Origin: Halovibrio salipaludis
GTDB taxonomy: Bacteria > Pseudomonadota > Gammaproteobacteria > Pseudomonadales > Oleiphilaceae
Direction of reading: 5' to 3'
Assembly (NCBI RefSeq): GCF_002286965.1
Contig: NZ_NSKD01000003.1
Span: 434,001-498,000 of the forward strand
Length of the DNA: 64,000 bases
The notes under the pieces are model-generated. The model had not been told where the DNA came from and made no database searches. It saw only the letters and a program-made list of their open reading frames with translations. A program made the position numbers and the translations under genes. Each line of letters opens with the position of its first letter. The stretch's first letter is position 1. This document shows, one piece after another, positions 1 through 9,392 of this stretch.

Positions 1-528
1 CGCGAACTGGCGACCGCAAGGGCCCGCGCTGCCGTGCTGCCGGACGATGTGTCCCTGACAGCCGGGGCCACCCGTCCGATCACTCTGCCACGGAACGACG
101 TGACCGGTATCCGTGGAGGCGCCGAGGCCATACGGGTCACTCCCGGCGACGCCGATCCCATCCTGATCCTTCCGGTCACGGCACCGGATGGTTACTCCGG
201 CCGCATCGAGCTGATCCTCGGCATCCGGGCAGATGGGACGCTCACGGGCGTACGCGCCACCGATCACCACGAGACCCCGGGGCTGGGCGATGCCATCGAA
301 GTGGCGAAGAGCAACTGGATACTGGATTTCAATGGCCGCTCACTGGACAATCCAAACCCTGAACAATGGCGCGTTGGCCAGAATGGTGCCTTTGATGCCC
401 TGAGCGGAGCCACCATCACCAGCCGCGCCGTCGTGGATGCCGTCAAACGCGGGCTTACATTCACGGCCGCGCATCACGACCGTCTGTTCAACAGCGAAGG
501 CGGGGAAACGGGAGCCGGAACACCATGA
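1..528 (+). CDS. rnfG: Electron transport complex subunit RnfG, 5' truncated by window edge
   Basis: Periplasm-facing FMN-binding subunit of the Rnf/Rsx ion-translocating complex, which moves electrons between ferredoxin and NAD coupled to ion flow. The frame is open from base 1, giving 175 visible residues; the membrane anchor and roughly the first 35-40 residues expected of RnfG lie upstream. The GTG at 34 is therefore not a real start. The FMN_bind domain is recognisable from the TPGLGDAI stretch and the SGAT motif (bases about 403-414), whose Thr carries covalent FMN in characterised RnfG proteins. The gene overlaps rnfE by ATGA and ends the usual rnfABCDGE order with nth behind it. Confidence 0.93.
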   Translation, partial: RELATARARAAVLPDDVSLTAGATRPITLPRNDVTGIRGGAEAIRVTPGDADPILILPVTAPDGYSGRIELILGIRADGTLTGVRATDHHETPGLGDAIEVAKSNWILDFNGRSLDNPNPEQWRVGQNGAFDALSGATITSRAVVDAVKRGLTFTAAHHDRLFNSEGGETGAGTP

Positions 529-1235
529 GTACAGGTGCCAACCAGATCATCCGAGACGGCCTCTGGCACAACAACCCGGCGCTGGTGCAGTTGCTGGGCC
601 TGTGCCCTCTGCTGGCGGTCACCAACACGGTGGTCAATGCCATTGGCCTGGGCCTGGCCACGCTGATGGTGGTCACCGGCTCCAACATGGCGGTGTCGCT
701 TATCCGCAACCGGGTAACCGACTCCATGCGCCTGCCCGCCTTCGTGATGATCATCGCCGCCCTGGTGACCTGTACCGAGCTGATCATGCAGGCCTATGCC
801 TATCGGCTCTACCAGATCCTGGGCATCTTCATTCCCCTTATCGTCACCAACTGCGCCATCCTGGGCCGAGCCGAGGCCTTCGCCAGCCGTAACCCCCTGC
901 CCAAGGCAACCCTGGATGGCCTGATGACCGGACTCGGGTTTCTCGCCGTCCTGGTGCTCCTGGGGGGAATGCGCGAACTGGTGGGCTACGGCACGCTTCT
1001 GGCGGACGCCCACCTGCTCTTCGGCGAGGCCGCCCGGGGCTGGACACTGACGGTCTTCCCGGACTACCGGCAGGCGCTGATCGCCGTTCTTCCCCCCGGT
1101 GCCTTCATCGGCCTGGGCCTGATCATCGCACTCCGGAACCGCATCGATCACCATATCCAGCAACAGCAGCAGGCCCGCCAGGCGCCCGTGGAAAGCGGGC
1201 ACAAGCGGGTCCGCGTAACGGGGACATTCTCATGA
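525..1235 (+). CDS. rnfE: Electron transport complex subunit RnfE
   Basis: Integral inner-membrane subunit of the Rnf complex, 236 residues, about six hydrophobic helices, homologous to NqrD. The start ATG overlaps the rnfG stop (ATGA), so translation is probably coupled. The N-terminal segment ending in [18 protein letters not shown] and the following transmembrane segment are typical of RnfE/RsxE. The C-terminal tail (about residues 205-236) is basic, hydrophilic and Gln-rich and likely cytoplasmic. The stop overlaps the nth start by 4 bases. Confidence 0.95.
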   Translation: MSTGANQIIRDGLWHNNPALVQLLGLCPLLAVTNTVVNAIGLGLATLMVVTGSNMAVSLIRNRVTDSMRLPAFVMIIAALVTCTELIMQAYAYRLYQILGIFIPLIVTNCAILGRAEAFASRNPLPKATLDGLMTGLGFLAVLVLLGGMRELVGYGTLLADAHLLFGEAARGWTLTVFPDYRQALIAVLPPGAFIGLGLIIALRNRIDHHIQQQQQARQAPVESGHKRVRVTGTFS

Positions 1236-1867
1236 ACGACGCCAAGCGTGAAGCCATCTTCGCCCGCCTTAAGGAAGCCAACCCCGCGCCCACCACGGAG
1301 CTGAACTTCAGCTCCCCGTTTGAGCTGCTGGTGGCCGTAACGCTTTCCGCCCAGGCCACTGACGTAGGCGTTAACAAGGCAACGGCGAAACTGTTCCCCG
1401 TCGCCAACACGCCGGAGGCGATCCTGGAACTGGGGGAAGAGGGCCTGAAGGAGTACATCAAGACCATCGGGCTCTACAACAGCAAGGCCACGAACATCAT
1501 CAAGGCCTGCCGGATGCTGGTTGATAAGCACGATTCGCAGGTACCACAGACCCGCAAGGAGCTGGAGGCGTTACCCGGCGTGGGCCGCAAGACCGCCAAC
1601 GTGATCCTGAATACCGCCTTTGATCAGCCCACCATGGCGGTGGACACGCACATCTACCGGGTTGCGAACCGGACCGGCATTGCGCCGGGGAAAAACGTGC
1701 GGGAGGTTGAAGACAAGCTGATGAAGCGCGTCCCGAAGGCGTACCTCAAGGACGCGCATCACTGGCTGATCCTCCATGGCCGCTACACCTGCCTGGCCCG
1801 CAAGCCACGCTGCGGCAGCTGCGTCATCGAGGATCTGTGCGAGTACAAGGAGAAAGCGGTGGATTAA
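1232..1867 (+). CDS. nth: Endonuclease III (DNA glycosylase/AP lyase)
   Basis: Base-excision repair enzyme that removes oxidised pyrimidines and cleaves at abasic sites. It has 211 residues, the length of the E. coli enzyme. The helix-hairpin-helix is [13 protein letters not shown] with catalytic Lys120, and Asp138 lies in MAVDTHIYR. Four C-terminal cysteines (187, 194, 197, 203) show the C-X6-C-X2-C-X5-C spacing of the 4Fe-4S cluster. All key residues are at the same numbers as in E. coli Nth. The gene overlaps rnfE by ATGA, the common rnf-nth arrangement, and its stop overlaps the convergent neighbour by 4 bases. Confidence 0.97.
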   Translation: MNDAKREAIFARLKEANPAPTTELNFSSPFELLVAVTLSAQATDVGVNKATAKLFPVANTPEAILELGEEGLKEYIKTIGLYNSKATNIIKACRMLVDKHDSQVPQTRKELEALPGVGRKTANVILNTAFDQPTMAVDTHIYRVANRTGIAPGKNVREVEDKLMKRVPKAYLKDAHHWLILHGRYTCLARKPRCGSCVIEDLCEYKEKAVD

Positions 1868-2442
1868 CCTTCGCCGCCCAGCATCGCGGTCTTCACGCTT
1901 TCCTGTGCGGGTTCCTTGCCGAGCCAGATGCCGAACACCGCCTTCTTGAACTCGAGACCACCATCAACGGTACCGATGCGCTCATCGTTCTTGTAGCCGA
2001 CGATGCCCTCACCGGGTACGTAGGCGATCTTGAACTGGTCGCCTTCCTTGATCTCTTCCTCGAACAGCCCCAGGAAGTCGTCAATCTCGGCCTTGATCGG
2101 CTCGATGTTGCCATTGGTCGAGCTGTGGAAGCCTTCCATTGTGGCCTCCGTCATGTTCTCGCTGTCGATCATGCCGGAAATGATGTCGAGCTGGATGACC
2201 ATGGGCTTGTCTGACTCAACGATCGCCATGGGATCGTCCATCTTCTCCGGCAGGTAGAGGCCGCCCACGTACAGGCTCATAAACCACTTGGAGCGCACAC
2301 CCGCGCCATTGAGCGTCAGGTCGTTGCCCTCCACATTGATGGTGCCGGGCAGCTCAACCCCACCAACCGTCATACCCTCTGCCTGGACCGGCAGCGTCAG
2401 TGCGCACAGCAGGACAAAGGCAAGCGAAAGCATAGATTTCAT
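1864..2442 (-). CDS. Secreted chalcone-isomerase-like protein
   Basis: 192 residues. An N-terminal signal peptide of about 21 residues (hydrophobic core LSLAFVLLCALTL, then VQA before the predicted cut) is followed by a chalcone-isomerase-like fold (PF16036-type: VGGVELPGTINVEG, then a SLYVGGLYLPEKMDDP stretch). Bacterial members are periplasmic and of unknown activity; fatty-acid or small hydrophobic ligand binding is only a suggestion from the fold. The RBS AGGGGA lies a few bases before the ATG. The 3' end overlaps nth tail to tail, so no terminator fits between them. Confidence 0.85.
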   Translation of the reverse strand: MKSMLSLAFVLLCALTLPVQAEGMTVGGVELPGTINVEGNDLTLNGAGVRSKWFMSLYVGGLYLPEKMDDPMAIVESDKPMVIQLDIISGMIDSENMTEATMEGFHSSTNGNIEPIKAEIDDFLGLFEEEIKEGDQFKIAYVPGEGIVGYKNDERIGTVDGGLEFKKAVFGIWLGKEPAQESVKTAMLGGEG

Positions 2443-2627
2443 TGAAAGATCCCCTTTCTTTTTCTGTTACGGATTTCGGGTGATGCCGGGCAATCCCTCG
2501 CGCCCGGCGGCCACAACGCAGGACCGAGGGGAGCATAGCATCGTCAATCCGCGTTAAATGTCCATCAGTTCTCAACGCGTTGGCATTTTTGGCCACAAGA
2601 TCCGGACGCCAGGGCAAGTTTCACATT

Positions 2628-2650
2628 GGATGCCCGACCAAGGGGCATCC
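2628..2650 (-). terminator. Hairpin downstream of the PII-like gene
   Basis: Perfect 8-bp arms (2628-2635 and 2643-2650) with a 7-base loop, about 30 bases after the stop of the PII-like gene. No T-run follows, so it may be a weak terminator or an mRNA 3' end stabiliser. Confidence 0.35.
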
Positions 2651-2680
2651 ACCAAATGCACTTCTAATAGTCAGGTGCAC

Positions 2681-3022
2681 TCATAGAATGTCAGGTCCCC
2701 GCTTTCCTGAGGCGACCCGTATTGCATCATCAACAGGCAGGACAAAAATCTTGCCGTCATGACGCAAGCCTGTATGCGCGGCTTCTCTCAAAGTCTCGAC
2801 AACCTTCTCAACAAGCTCATCACTGCAGAACGTCTCAAGACGACCAACCCCCCTGAAATCATGAATCATCTCCGGGCTCGGTTCCCGCTCGTTGGCTGCC
2901 TCGCGCCGCCCGAACCCTTCCGCGTGAATAACGGTGACGCCGGAAAGGCCGTCAATGCCCCGAAGGGCATTGGCGACCGGCTCAATCCGATCCTCTTTAA
3001 TGAATGCTTCAATTTTTTTCAT
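2681..3022 (-). CDS. PII-like protein of the metal-efflux-linked group
   Basis: 113 residues, the size of GlnB/GlnK. The PII start MKKIEAFIKEDRIEPV, the B-loop HDGKIFVLPVDDAIRV and the C-terminal GKRGPDIL are intact, so nucleotide binding at subunit interfaces is likely. The T-loop differs: it reads GRREAANEREPSPEMIHDF and lacks the uridylylated tyrosine of canonical PII. PII proteins of this divergent group (PII-NG) are known to sit beside heavy-metal RND exporters, and this gene lies 17 bases after the czcA-like gene, so it is probably the last gene of that operon. The RBS GGAGG is 7 bases before the ATG. Role inferred: nucleotide-dependent modulation of the exporter or a metal sensor; not a nitrogen regulator. 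Confidence 0.85.
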   Translation of the reverse strand: MKKIEAFIKEDRIEPVANALRGIDGLSGVTVIHAEGFGRREAANEREPSPEMIHDFRGVGRLETFCSDELVEKVVETLREAAHTGLRHDGKIFVLPVDDAIRVASGKRGPDIL

Positions 3023-3039
3023 CGCTTTTCCTCCCAGTA

Positions 3040-6000
3040 TCAGCCCTCGTCAACTTCAACACGAGCCGAGAACCACTTATAGAGCGCCGGCAGCACCAAC
3101 AAGGTCAGCACTGTCGATGTTACCAGCCCACCAACCACGACGGCTGCCAGCGGACGCTGCACTTCGCTACCCGTTCCGGTCGCGAACAACAGTGGGAAAA
3201 GGCCCAGGGAACTGGTAACGGCTGTCATCAGGACTGGCCGAACACGCAATTTGGCGCCACGTATTGATGCCTCATCCACAGGCACGCCAGACCTGACCAG
3301 TTGGTTCAGGTAGGTGACCAGGACCATCCCGTTCTCCAATGCAATCCCGAACAGGGCGATGAAGCCCACCGAGGCCGGAACCGAAAGATTCAGTCCGCCA
3401 AGCCAGAGGGCTGCTATACCGCCCACCAGGGCAAGCGGGATATTGAGCAGAATCAGTGCCGTATTGCGGATCGAACCGAAGCTCATATAAAGCAACAGGC
3501 AGATCAGTGCCAACGTAATCGGGATCACGACAGCAAAGCGGGCATTGGCCTTCTGCTGCAGCTCAAACTGCCCCCCCCAGTCCAGGCGATACCCGGAGGG
3601 AATCTCTACCTGTTGGTCGATTTGCTTTTTGGCTGCCTCAACAAAGCCGCCCATATCCCGGTTGACCACATTGGCCTGTACCGTGATGTATCGTTGGGCA
3701 TCCTCGCGGCTGATCTGCCGTGGCCCCTCAATGGACTCGATCGTTGCCAGCTGACTCAGCGGTACCTCCTGCCCACCTGGCGCCTCAACGAGAATATTGC
3801 CAATGGATTCTGCATCATCCCGGAATTGCTCCTGATAGCGCACGTAGATATCAAACCGGCGCACACCGTCATAGACCTGGCCGGCTGTCGTGCCGCCCAC
3901 GGCATTCCGGATCACATGCTGCACCGTCTGAAGGTCGATGCCGTAGCGCCCCAGGGCCTCACGGTCTGGCCTGATACGCAGCTGGGGTGCCCCGGTGACC
4001 TGCTCTGCCTGGACGTCAGCCGCACCGGGAACCTCACGTACCACACTGGCAATCCTGTCAGCCTTATCCTTGAGGATACCGAGATCGTCTCCATACAGCT
4101 TTATGGCAAGCTCCGACTTGACGCCCCCCACCAGTTCATCCACTGACAGCTGGATTGGCTGCGTCATATTGGTCATGATGCCGGGCATGCCCTTGAGCTT
4201 TTTACGGATCGCTTCTTCAATATCGGCCTGCGACTCGTAGCCGTATTGGCTCCACTGGCTTCGATCCTCCAGTACAACCAGCGAATGGACACTGTTGATC
4301 GGGTCAGCATGAGCGCCAACTTCGCCCCGACCAATCCGACTGACGGTCTTCTTCACCCCGGGGACGGACAGTATCCGTTTTTCCGCGAGCATCGTCTGAC
4401 GCTTGGCCTCACTCAGTGAAATGGAGGGAGCCAACGTCAGATTCACGATCAGATCTCCCTCATTGAGCTTGGGGCGGAACTCGGACCCCAGTTGCGGGAA
4501 AATGGCAGCCCCCGCAGCCAGCAGGACAAGCGCCAGCGTCACCGCCGCAAATCGCTTGCGGACGAAGAACCGAACCATTGGGAGATAAGGCACCAGGATC
4601 CAGCGCACCAGAGGCGATTCCTTCGATTCCCCGTCTCCCTTGTCAGCGCGTGGGCGCCGCATCAGGAGATCACTCAGAACCGGTGTCTGGAAAAGGGCGT
4701 AGATCAGTGACCCGAACATGGCCAGTGCGACGGTGTAGGCGAGAGGCCGGAAGGTCTTACCCTCAACGCCGGTCAGGGTAAACAGGGGGATAAAGACAAT
4801 CACGATAATCGCAATCGCGAACAGGATAGGCTGGGCGACTTCGCGACAGGCTCGACCCACTACATGAATGCGGGGCTCTTCAGGGGAGGACTCACGAAGA
4901 TGTCGGTCGATGTTCTCTACCATCACGATCGTACCGTCCACCATCAGGCCAATGGCAATGGCAAGCCCACCGAGACTCATGAGGTTCGCTGAGATATCGA
5001 AGTAATACATCCCGACCACGGCAAACAGGACCGAGAACGGAATAGCCGTGGCAACGACCACACTGGGACGGATGCCCCCCATGAACACGAGCAGTACAGC
5101 CACGACCAAGCCAATGCCCTGAAGCAATGCATTGGTTACGGTATCGACACTGTTCTGAACCAGCGTCTTCTGTTCATAGTAGGGAACAATCCTGACACCT
5201 TCCGGCAGACTCTTCTGAATCTTCTCCAGCCGCTTTTCAACGCGTTCAATGACGCCAGACGTATTCGTACCATAGAGCTTCACGACCATCCCGGAGACGA
5301 CTTCTTGTTCGCCGTTCAGGGTCTGCATCCCTTGCCGGACCTTACCGCCGATTTCAATGGTCGCAACATCACGAAGATGGACCGGATTGCCCTCATGGGT
5401 TTTAACGGTAATCGACTCCAGATCCTCAATGCTCTGGGCAAGCCCTTCAGAGCGGATTACGAACTGTTCGCCATTCTTCTCCAGGTACTGGGCGCCCACG
5501 TTCAGGTTGTTGGATTCAACACGTTCAATAACATCCTTCAGAGTCAGGTCGTAACGCTGGAGTGCATTGGCGTTGGCGTTGACCTGAAACTGTTTCTGGA
5601 AGCCACCAATCCCCAGAACCTCGGTAACCCCCTTTACGGTCTCCATCTGGGGCTTGACAACCCAGTCCTGAATGGTCCGGAGCTCGGTCAGGTTGTATTC
5701 GTCCCTCGGCGCATCAAGGTAGTAGTAGAGCACCAGCCCCTGCCCCGTGGCGATGGGCCCCATCTGTGGGGAACCGAAGCCGTCGGGAATGGCCTCCTTC
5801 GCTTTCGGCAGGCGCTCTCCCACCACCTGGCGGGCAAAGTAGATGTCCGTCTCATCCTCGAAATAGATACTGACCACAGACAATCCGAAGTTGGATACAC
5901 TCCGGATCTCGCGCACATTGGGAAGGCCAGTCATCGCCCGCTCAACCGGGTAGGTTACGTACTTTTCCACCTCAGTCGGGGCGAGACCCGCGGTGGGTGT

Positions 6001-6150
6001 GAACACCTGAACCAGTTTGGGTGACACATCGGGAACGGCCTCGACACCCAGCCGCTCCCAACTCCAGATTCCACCCCCCAGCAACATGAGAGCAAAGACC
6101 ACCATCAAGAGGCGGTTCCTCAACGCCAGATCAATAAATCGTTCAATCAT
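3040..6150 (-). CDS. czcA: Heavy-metal efflux RND pump, CzcA/CusA family
   Basis: 1036-residue inner-membrane proton antiporter of the HME-RND family that drives metal export through a CzcCBA tripartite complex. About 12 membrane helices; two large periplasmic loops follow TM1 and TM7. The family motif in TM4 is GLMVDGTIVMVEN, with Asp405 and Glu412 placed as the proton-relay acids. A longer frame starts with TTG, but the ATG at 6150 follows AAGGA and is preferred. The metal cannot be fixed from sequence; the Zn/Cd-type neighbours favour Co/Zn/Cd over Cu/Ag. Order is czcC-czcB-czcA-PII. Confidence 0.93.
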   Translation of the reverse strand: MIERFIDLALRNRLLMVVFALMLLGGGIWSWERLGVEAVPDVSPKLVQVFTPTAGLAPTEVEKYVTYPVERAMTGLPNVREIRSVSNFGLSVVSIYFEDETDIYFARQVVGERLPKAKEAIPDGFGSPQMGPIATGQGLVLYYYLDAPRDEYNLTELRTIQDWVVKPQMETVKGVTEVLGIGGFQKQFQVNANANALQRYDLTLKDVIERVESNNLNVGAQYLEKNGEQFVIRSEGLAQSIEDLESITVKTHEGNPVHLRDVATIEIGGKVRQGMQTLNGEQEVVSGMVVKLYGTNTSGVIERVEKRLEKIQKSLPEGVRIVPYYEQKTLVQNSVDTVTNALLQGIGLVVAVLLVFMGGIRPSVVVATAIPFSVLFAVVGMYYFDISANLMSLGGLAIAIGLMVDGTIVMVENIDRHLRESSPEEPRIHVVGRACREVAQPILFAIAIIVIVFIPLFTLTGVEGKTFRPLAYTVALAMFGSLIYALFQTPVLSDLLMRRPRADKGDGESKESPLVRWILVPYLPMVRFFVRKRFAAVTLALVLLAAGAAIFPQLGSEFRPKLNEGDLIVNLTLAPSISLSEAKRQTMLAEKRILSVPGVKKTVSRIGRGEVGAHADPINSVHSLVVLEDRSQWSQYGYESQADIEEAIRKKLKGMPGIMTNMTQPIQLSVDELVGGVKSELAIKLYGDDLGILKDKADRIASVVREVPGAADVQAEQVTGAPQLRIRPDREALGRYGIDLQTVQHVIRNAVGGTTAGQVYDGVRRFDIYVRYQEQFRDDAESIGNILVEAPGGQEVPLSQLATIESIEGPRQISREDAQRYITVQANVVNRDMGGFVEAAKKQIDQQVEIPSGYRLDWGGQFELQQKANARFAVVIPITLALICLLLYMSFGSIRNTALILLNIPLALVGGIAALWLGGLNLSVPASVGFIALFGIALENGMVLVTYLNQLVRSGVPVDEASIRGAKLRVRPVLMTAVTSSLGLFPLLFATGTGSEVQRPLAAVVVGGLVTSTVLTLLVLPALYKWFSARVEVDEG

Positions 6151-6187
6151 CAAATAATTCCTTTAACCGCGACCATCGAGAGCCAGG

Positions 6188-7543
6188 TCAATGCGAGTGG
6201 CCTGCGTTTTTAAGCTTATCCCGACCGAACTCTGCCTTAACGGTGAAGGTGTTCACCGCGGCATAACGCTCACCACTGGCGAGTCCTTCCAGGATTTCAA
6301 CCTTGCCGTCGGCCTCACGCCCCAGTTTCACTGGACTCGCCCTGAACCCCTTCTCGGTACGGATGAACACAGTGGGCTGACCATCCATGTTCTGTACCGC
6401 GCTCTTGGGTACAGCAACCTCTGCATCAACGGTATCCAGCGTTACCGCGCCCGTGATGAACTGACCGGGGTACCACTGTCCCGAGGCGTTATCCAGTACC
6501 ACGCGGGCTTTCGCTGAACGGGTGGATTCATGCATCAACGGTGTGACATAGGTAATGGGACTGGTCGCGGACGCATTCGAATCGGTCGCCTTGACCGTGA
6601 CACTCTGGCCGGGTCTGACATCATCAATGCTCTGGGGAAAGATACTGATCCGGCCCCAGACCTGCTCACGACTGGCAATCACGAAGGGAGAATCCCCGGA
6701 GGAACGGGCATCCACTCTTTCACCACGAGTGAGGTGCCGCTCAATGATCGTGCCGTTCACGGGCGCAGTCAGTTCATAGCGGGCCAGACTGTCATTGCCC
6801 TCAAGGTCCAGCGCCTCGATACCCTGTGCCGTCATACCCAGGGTGCGAAGCTCGCGACGCGCCAGCTCCACCTTGACCTGCGCATCGCTGAGTGCCTGGC
6901 GGCTTTCCTGAAGTTCTGCCTCGGATGCAATCTGATCTTCCGCCAGGCGTTGCTTGCGCTCAAACGTGGCTCGAGCCAGTTCAAGGCTGGCCTTGGCGGA
7001 GAGATAGTCCGAGCGTACCCGGGCCAACTCCCGACTTGAGAGAACCGCCAGAACCTCACCTTTTTCAACCTTCTCACCACTCTGCTTAAGCAGTTCTTCA
7101 GCACGCCCCGATACACGGGCTGTCACATGGGTGATTAAGTTTTCATCAAAAACGATCTCCCCCGGAAACGTCCGCTTGAGTGCCAGTTTGTCCGGACCGG
7201 CCTCACGAATCTCGACTCCGAATTCACGGATCACCTTATCCGAGAGGACCAGTTCCCGATTGCCGTGATCGCCTGTATGCTCTCCTTCCGAAGCGCTTCC
7301 GTGATCACCTTCACCGGAAGGCTCGCCGCCCTCCTTGTGGCCTGATCCGCCATGGTCATCATGACCTTCGCCGTCTTTGTGGCCCGACTCACTGTGACCG
7401 TCATGGCCCTGCTCCTCCTGAGCATGGTTTTCATGGCCTTTTTCACTGTGCCCTGTTTGCGAGGCATTCTGTTCCTGACCATTGCCACACGCGGTCAGCA
7501 ATACGGCCAGCATCAGTATCATGAGCGTTTTCCAGTGGTTCAT
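6188..7543 (-). CDS. czcB: Membrane-fusion (adaptor) lipoprotein with His-rich N-terminus, CzcB family
   Basis: 451-residue periplasmic adaptor linking the RND pump to the outer-membrane channel. A lipoprotein signal (LLTAC, Cys19) is followed by a roughly 60-residue hydrophilic segment with 12 histidines mostly as GH or DH pairs plus many Asp/Glu, a probable metal-capturing domain. The body has barrel/lipoyl halves around a coiled-coil hairpin (about residues 165-240) and a membrane-proximal domain. The start codon overlaps the czcC stop as TAATG, indicating coupling. The acidic, His-rich stretch suggests divalent zinc- or cadmium-like ions. Confidence 0.92.
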   Translation of the reverse strand: MNHWKTLMILMLAVLLTACGNGQEQNASQTGHSEKGHENHAQEEQGHDGHSESGHKDGEGHDDHGGSGHKEGGEPSGEGDHGSASEGEHTGDHGNRELVLSDKVIREFGVEIREAGPDKLALKRTFPGEIVFDENLITHVTARVSGRAEELLKQSGEKVEKGEVLAVLSSRELARVRSDYLSAKASLELARATFERKQRLAEDQIASEAELQESRQALSDAQVKVELARRELRTLGMTAQGIEALDLEGNDSLARYELTAPVNGTIIERHLTRGERVDARSSGDSPFVIASREQVWGRISIFPQSIDDVRPGQSVTVKATDSNASATSPITYVTPLMHESTRSAKARVVLDNASGQWYPGQFITGAVTLDTVDAEVAVPKSAVQNMDGQPTVFIRTEKGFRASPVKLGREADGKVEILEGLASGERYAAVNTFTVKAEFGRDKLKNAGHSH

Positions 7544-8817
7544 TACAACGACTCCCCAGGGGCCAGACCGGCCGCCTCTTTCAATTCCAGTTTCGCCAGA
7601 CGTGCGTCCAACAGCAGATCCTCGCGCGTGCGTTCGGCCTGCCAGACGGATTGGGTGGCATCGATAAGCTCCGTGAGCGTGACGTTGCCGGCGCGATAGC
7701 CCTGCTCGCTCTGCCTGAGGACCTTGCGTGAGGGTTCAAGTATCTGTTGCTCATGGCGCTCCAGGCGCGTCATCAAACGGCTGAGTGACGCATACGCCGT
7801 CGCTAGCTGTCGCTCAAGGTCACGACGCCGATCCCTCATGGTCTGCTGAGCCTGATCAGCTCTGCCTCGGGCAGCCGCTTCACGCCCTCCATAAGTTGTC
7901 CAAAGCGGAACCTCCAGACCCAGCCCTACCGCGTAGGCGTTCTCCTCTTCACCTCGCAGTGCAAACCGCTTGTGACTGAACGTCAGGTTCAGGTCCGGAA
8001 TACGCGACGCACTCGCCTCGCGCGCACGCGCCCTCGCGGACTCGGTTTGCTGGCGTGCCTGTTGAAGTGCCGGGTGGCTCGTAAGCCTGGACTTCAGAGC
8101 CATCAGTCCAGGTACCTCTCTCAACGCCAGAGCGCTACTCAGCTGAAGGTCATCAGTGTTTTCGATATCAAGCAGGTTCCGGAAGCGCTCCTGTACCATT
8201 GCCTGGTGCCGACGGGCGTCGGACAGCGTAGCTTCCGCCTTCGCGGCCAACACCGAAAGGCGGCTGGCTTCGCGAACCGCGATATCCCCGCTGTCCGCAC
8301 GCTTCTGGGCAATGCGCTCGAAACGATCCGCTTGCTGCGTCTGGCGCTTTGCAATGGTCATCTGTGCGTTGGCGTGCTCCAAACGCTGATACAGTTGAGC
8401 TGCATCGTGAGCAACGGCAAGCGATGCACTGGTCACACCGGAACGCGCCGCCGAAACGGACTCTTTCGCAGCGTCGGCATCCGCCATCGTGCGACCGCCA
8501 ATGGGAATGGGCTGCATCAGCTGTACGTTCTGAACGCGGATGTCGTTGGTCTGCAGTTCCTGCCCAAGCGCATCGCCCGCCGAAACACTCAGGGTAGGGT
8601 TCGGCCAAACGCCGGATTCCTCGTACTCACCCTTTTCACTGGCAAGGGCTGCCTTTTCACGTTCAATGAGGGGCGAGACGGACTGCGCCCGCTCAATGCT
8701 CTGCTGCAATGTCCAGGTTCCGGCATAGACACGGCCCGCTGCTACCAGCGTGAGGGCGGCGATCACTGCCCAGGGGAAACGCCTGACATTGCAGACACAC
8801 TTCACCATGTGCCGCAT
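7543..8817 (-). CDS. czcC: Outer-membrane efflux channel, CzcC/TolC family
   Basis: About 424 residues from the preferred ATG at 8817, which has GGAG 7 bases upstream; a longer frame starts at 8841. A signal peptide (basic stretch, then AVIAALTLVAAG) ends near VYA. The rest is the alpha-helical two-repeat OEP architecture, with long Ala/Arg/Gln-rich coiled segments and a NVTLTELIDA motif near the C-terminus typical of the family. First gene of the czcCBA-PII set; stop overlaps czcB. Confidence 0.9.
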   Translation of the reverse strand: MRHMVKCVCNVRRFPWAVIAALTLVAAGRVYAGTWTLQQSIERAQSVSPLIEREKAALASEKGEYEESGVWPNPTLSVSAGDALGQELQTNDIRVQNVQLMQPIPIGGRTMADADAAKESVSAARSGVTSASLAVAHDAAQLYQRLEHANAQMTIAKRQTQQADRFERIAQKRADSGDIAVREASRLSVLAAKAEATLSDARRHQAMVQERFRNLLDIENTDDLQLSSALALREVPGLMALKSRLTSHPALQQARQQTESARARAREASASRIPDLNLTFSHKRFALRGEEENAYAVGLGLEVPLWTTYGGREAAARGRADQAQQTMRDRRRDLERQLATAYASLSRLMTRLERHEQQILEPSRKVLRQSEQGYRAGNVTLTELIDATQSVWQAERTREDLLLDARLAKLELKEAAGLAPGESL

Positions 8818-8883
8818 GGGTTTTCTCCAATACGCAATCATTCATATGGCATGCGGAAAACGCATACCGCGGACTGGATTTGT

Positions 8884-9270
8884 TCAGGCGTGGGGTGGAT
8901 CGCGGGGTTGAGGAAGGGTGTAGCGTGGTGGTGGCTGAGGTGCCTGTACGAGCTGCGAGCCCACGTCGACCGGGGCTGCGGTGAAAAGGATAGGTTGTGG
9001 CCAATGATTAACTAACAGTTCAACAGACCAGTCGCCAGACTGCTCCCGGCTTACCGACTCCGTATCAAGGCCATTCTGGTCCCCATGCAGCTCATGGGAG
9101 AAATCCGCGTGGATCGTGCCCGAGTCGGAGAGTCCGTAATCTCCCAACTGATGGAAGTGAAGTCCAGCCCCCAGCAACAGCTGCGCCACGAATAGAACCG
9201 CCAGAACTACGCTGAGCCGACGACCTAATCGCTGATTGTTCACGAACATTGAGGTTGCTCGCAGATGCAT
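8884..9270 (-). CDS. Small exported or membrane-anchored CzcI-like protein
   Basis: Up to 128 residues. One hydrophobic segment near the N-terminus (SVVLAVLFVAQLLLGAGLHF) looks like a signal anchor, followed by a His-, Asp- and Glu-containing region (HADFSHELHGDQNG). The C-terminus is proline-rich (QPPPRYTLPQPR). Short proteins with a leader, scattered His and a C-terminal PPPR-like motif often precede czcCBA genes (CzcI/DUF2946-like), which is the basis of the name. Start uncertain: ATG at 9270 or 9249, both with weak RBS. Function not established; accessory metal binding or modulation of czc expression is a guess from position. Confidence 0.6.
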   Translation of the reverse strand: MHLRATSMFVNNQRLGRRLSVVLAVLFVAQLLLGAGLHFHQLGDYGLSDSGTIHADFSHELHGDQNGLDTESVSREQSGDWSVELLVNHWPQPILFTAAPVDVGSQLVQAPQPPPRYTLPQPRDPPHA

Positions 9271-9294
9271 CGGCTTTCGTTACCTTCGAGGACT

Positions 9295-9323
9295 ACAATA
9301 CGGTGTGACTGTTTTAAAGCCAA
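9295..9323 (-). promoter_or_regulatory. Putative sigma-70 promoter for czcI-czcCBA-PII
   Basis: On the minus strand, TTGGCT (9323-9318), a 17-bp spacer, and TATTGT (9300-9295), 25 bases upstream of the first ATG. Promoter quality is moderate; no MerR-type long spacer is visible here. Confidence 0.4.
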
Positions 9324-9392
9324 AAAGAGACTACCACAGAAAGAACCAATCACAATACTCAGCGTACTAGACCAGCACAAATCCTGAATAGA

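Noticed and set aside
7972-9015. 347-codon plus-strand frame over czcC
   Set aside because: Antisense to a recognisable outer-membrane channel gene; no family resemblance.
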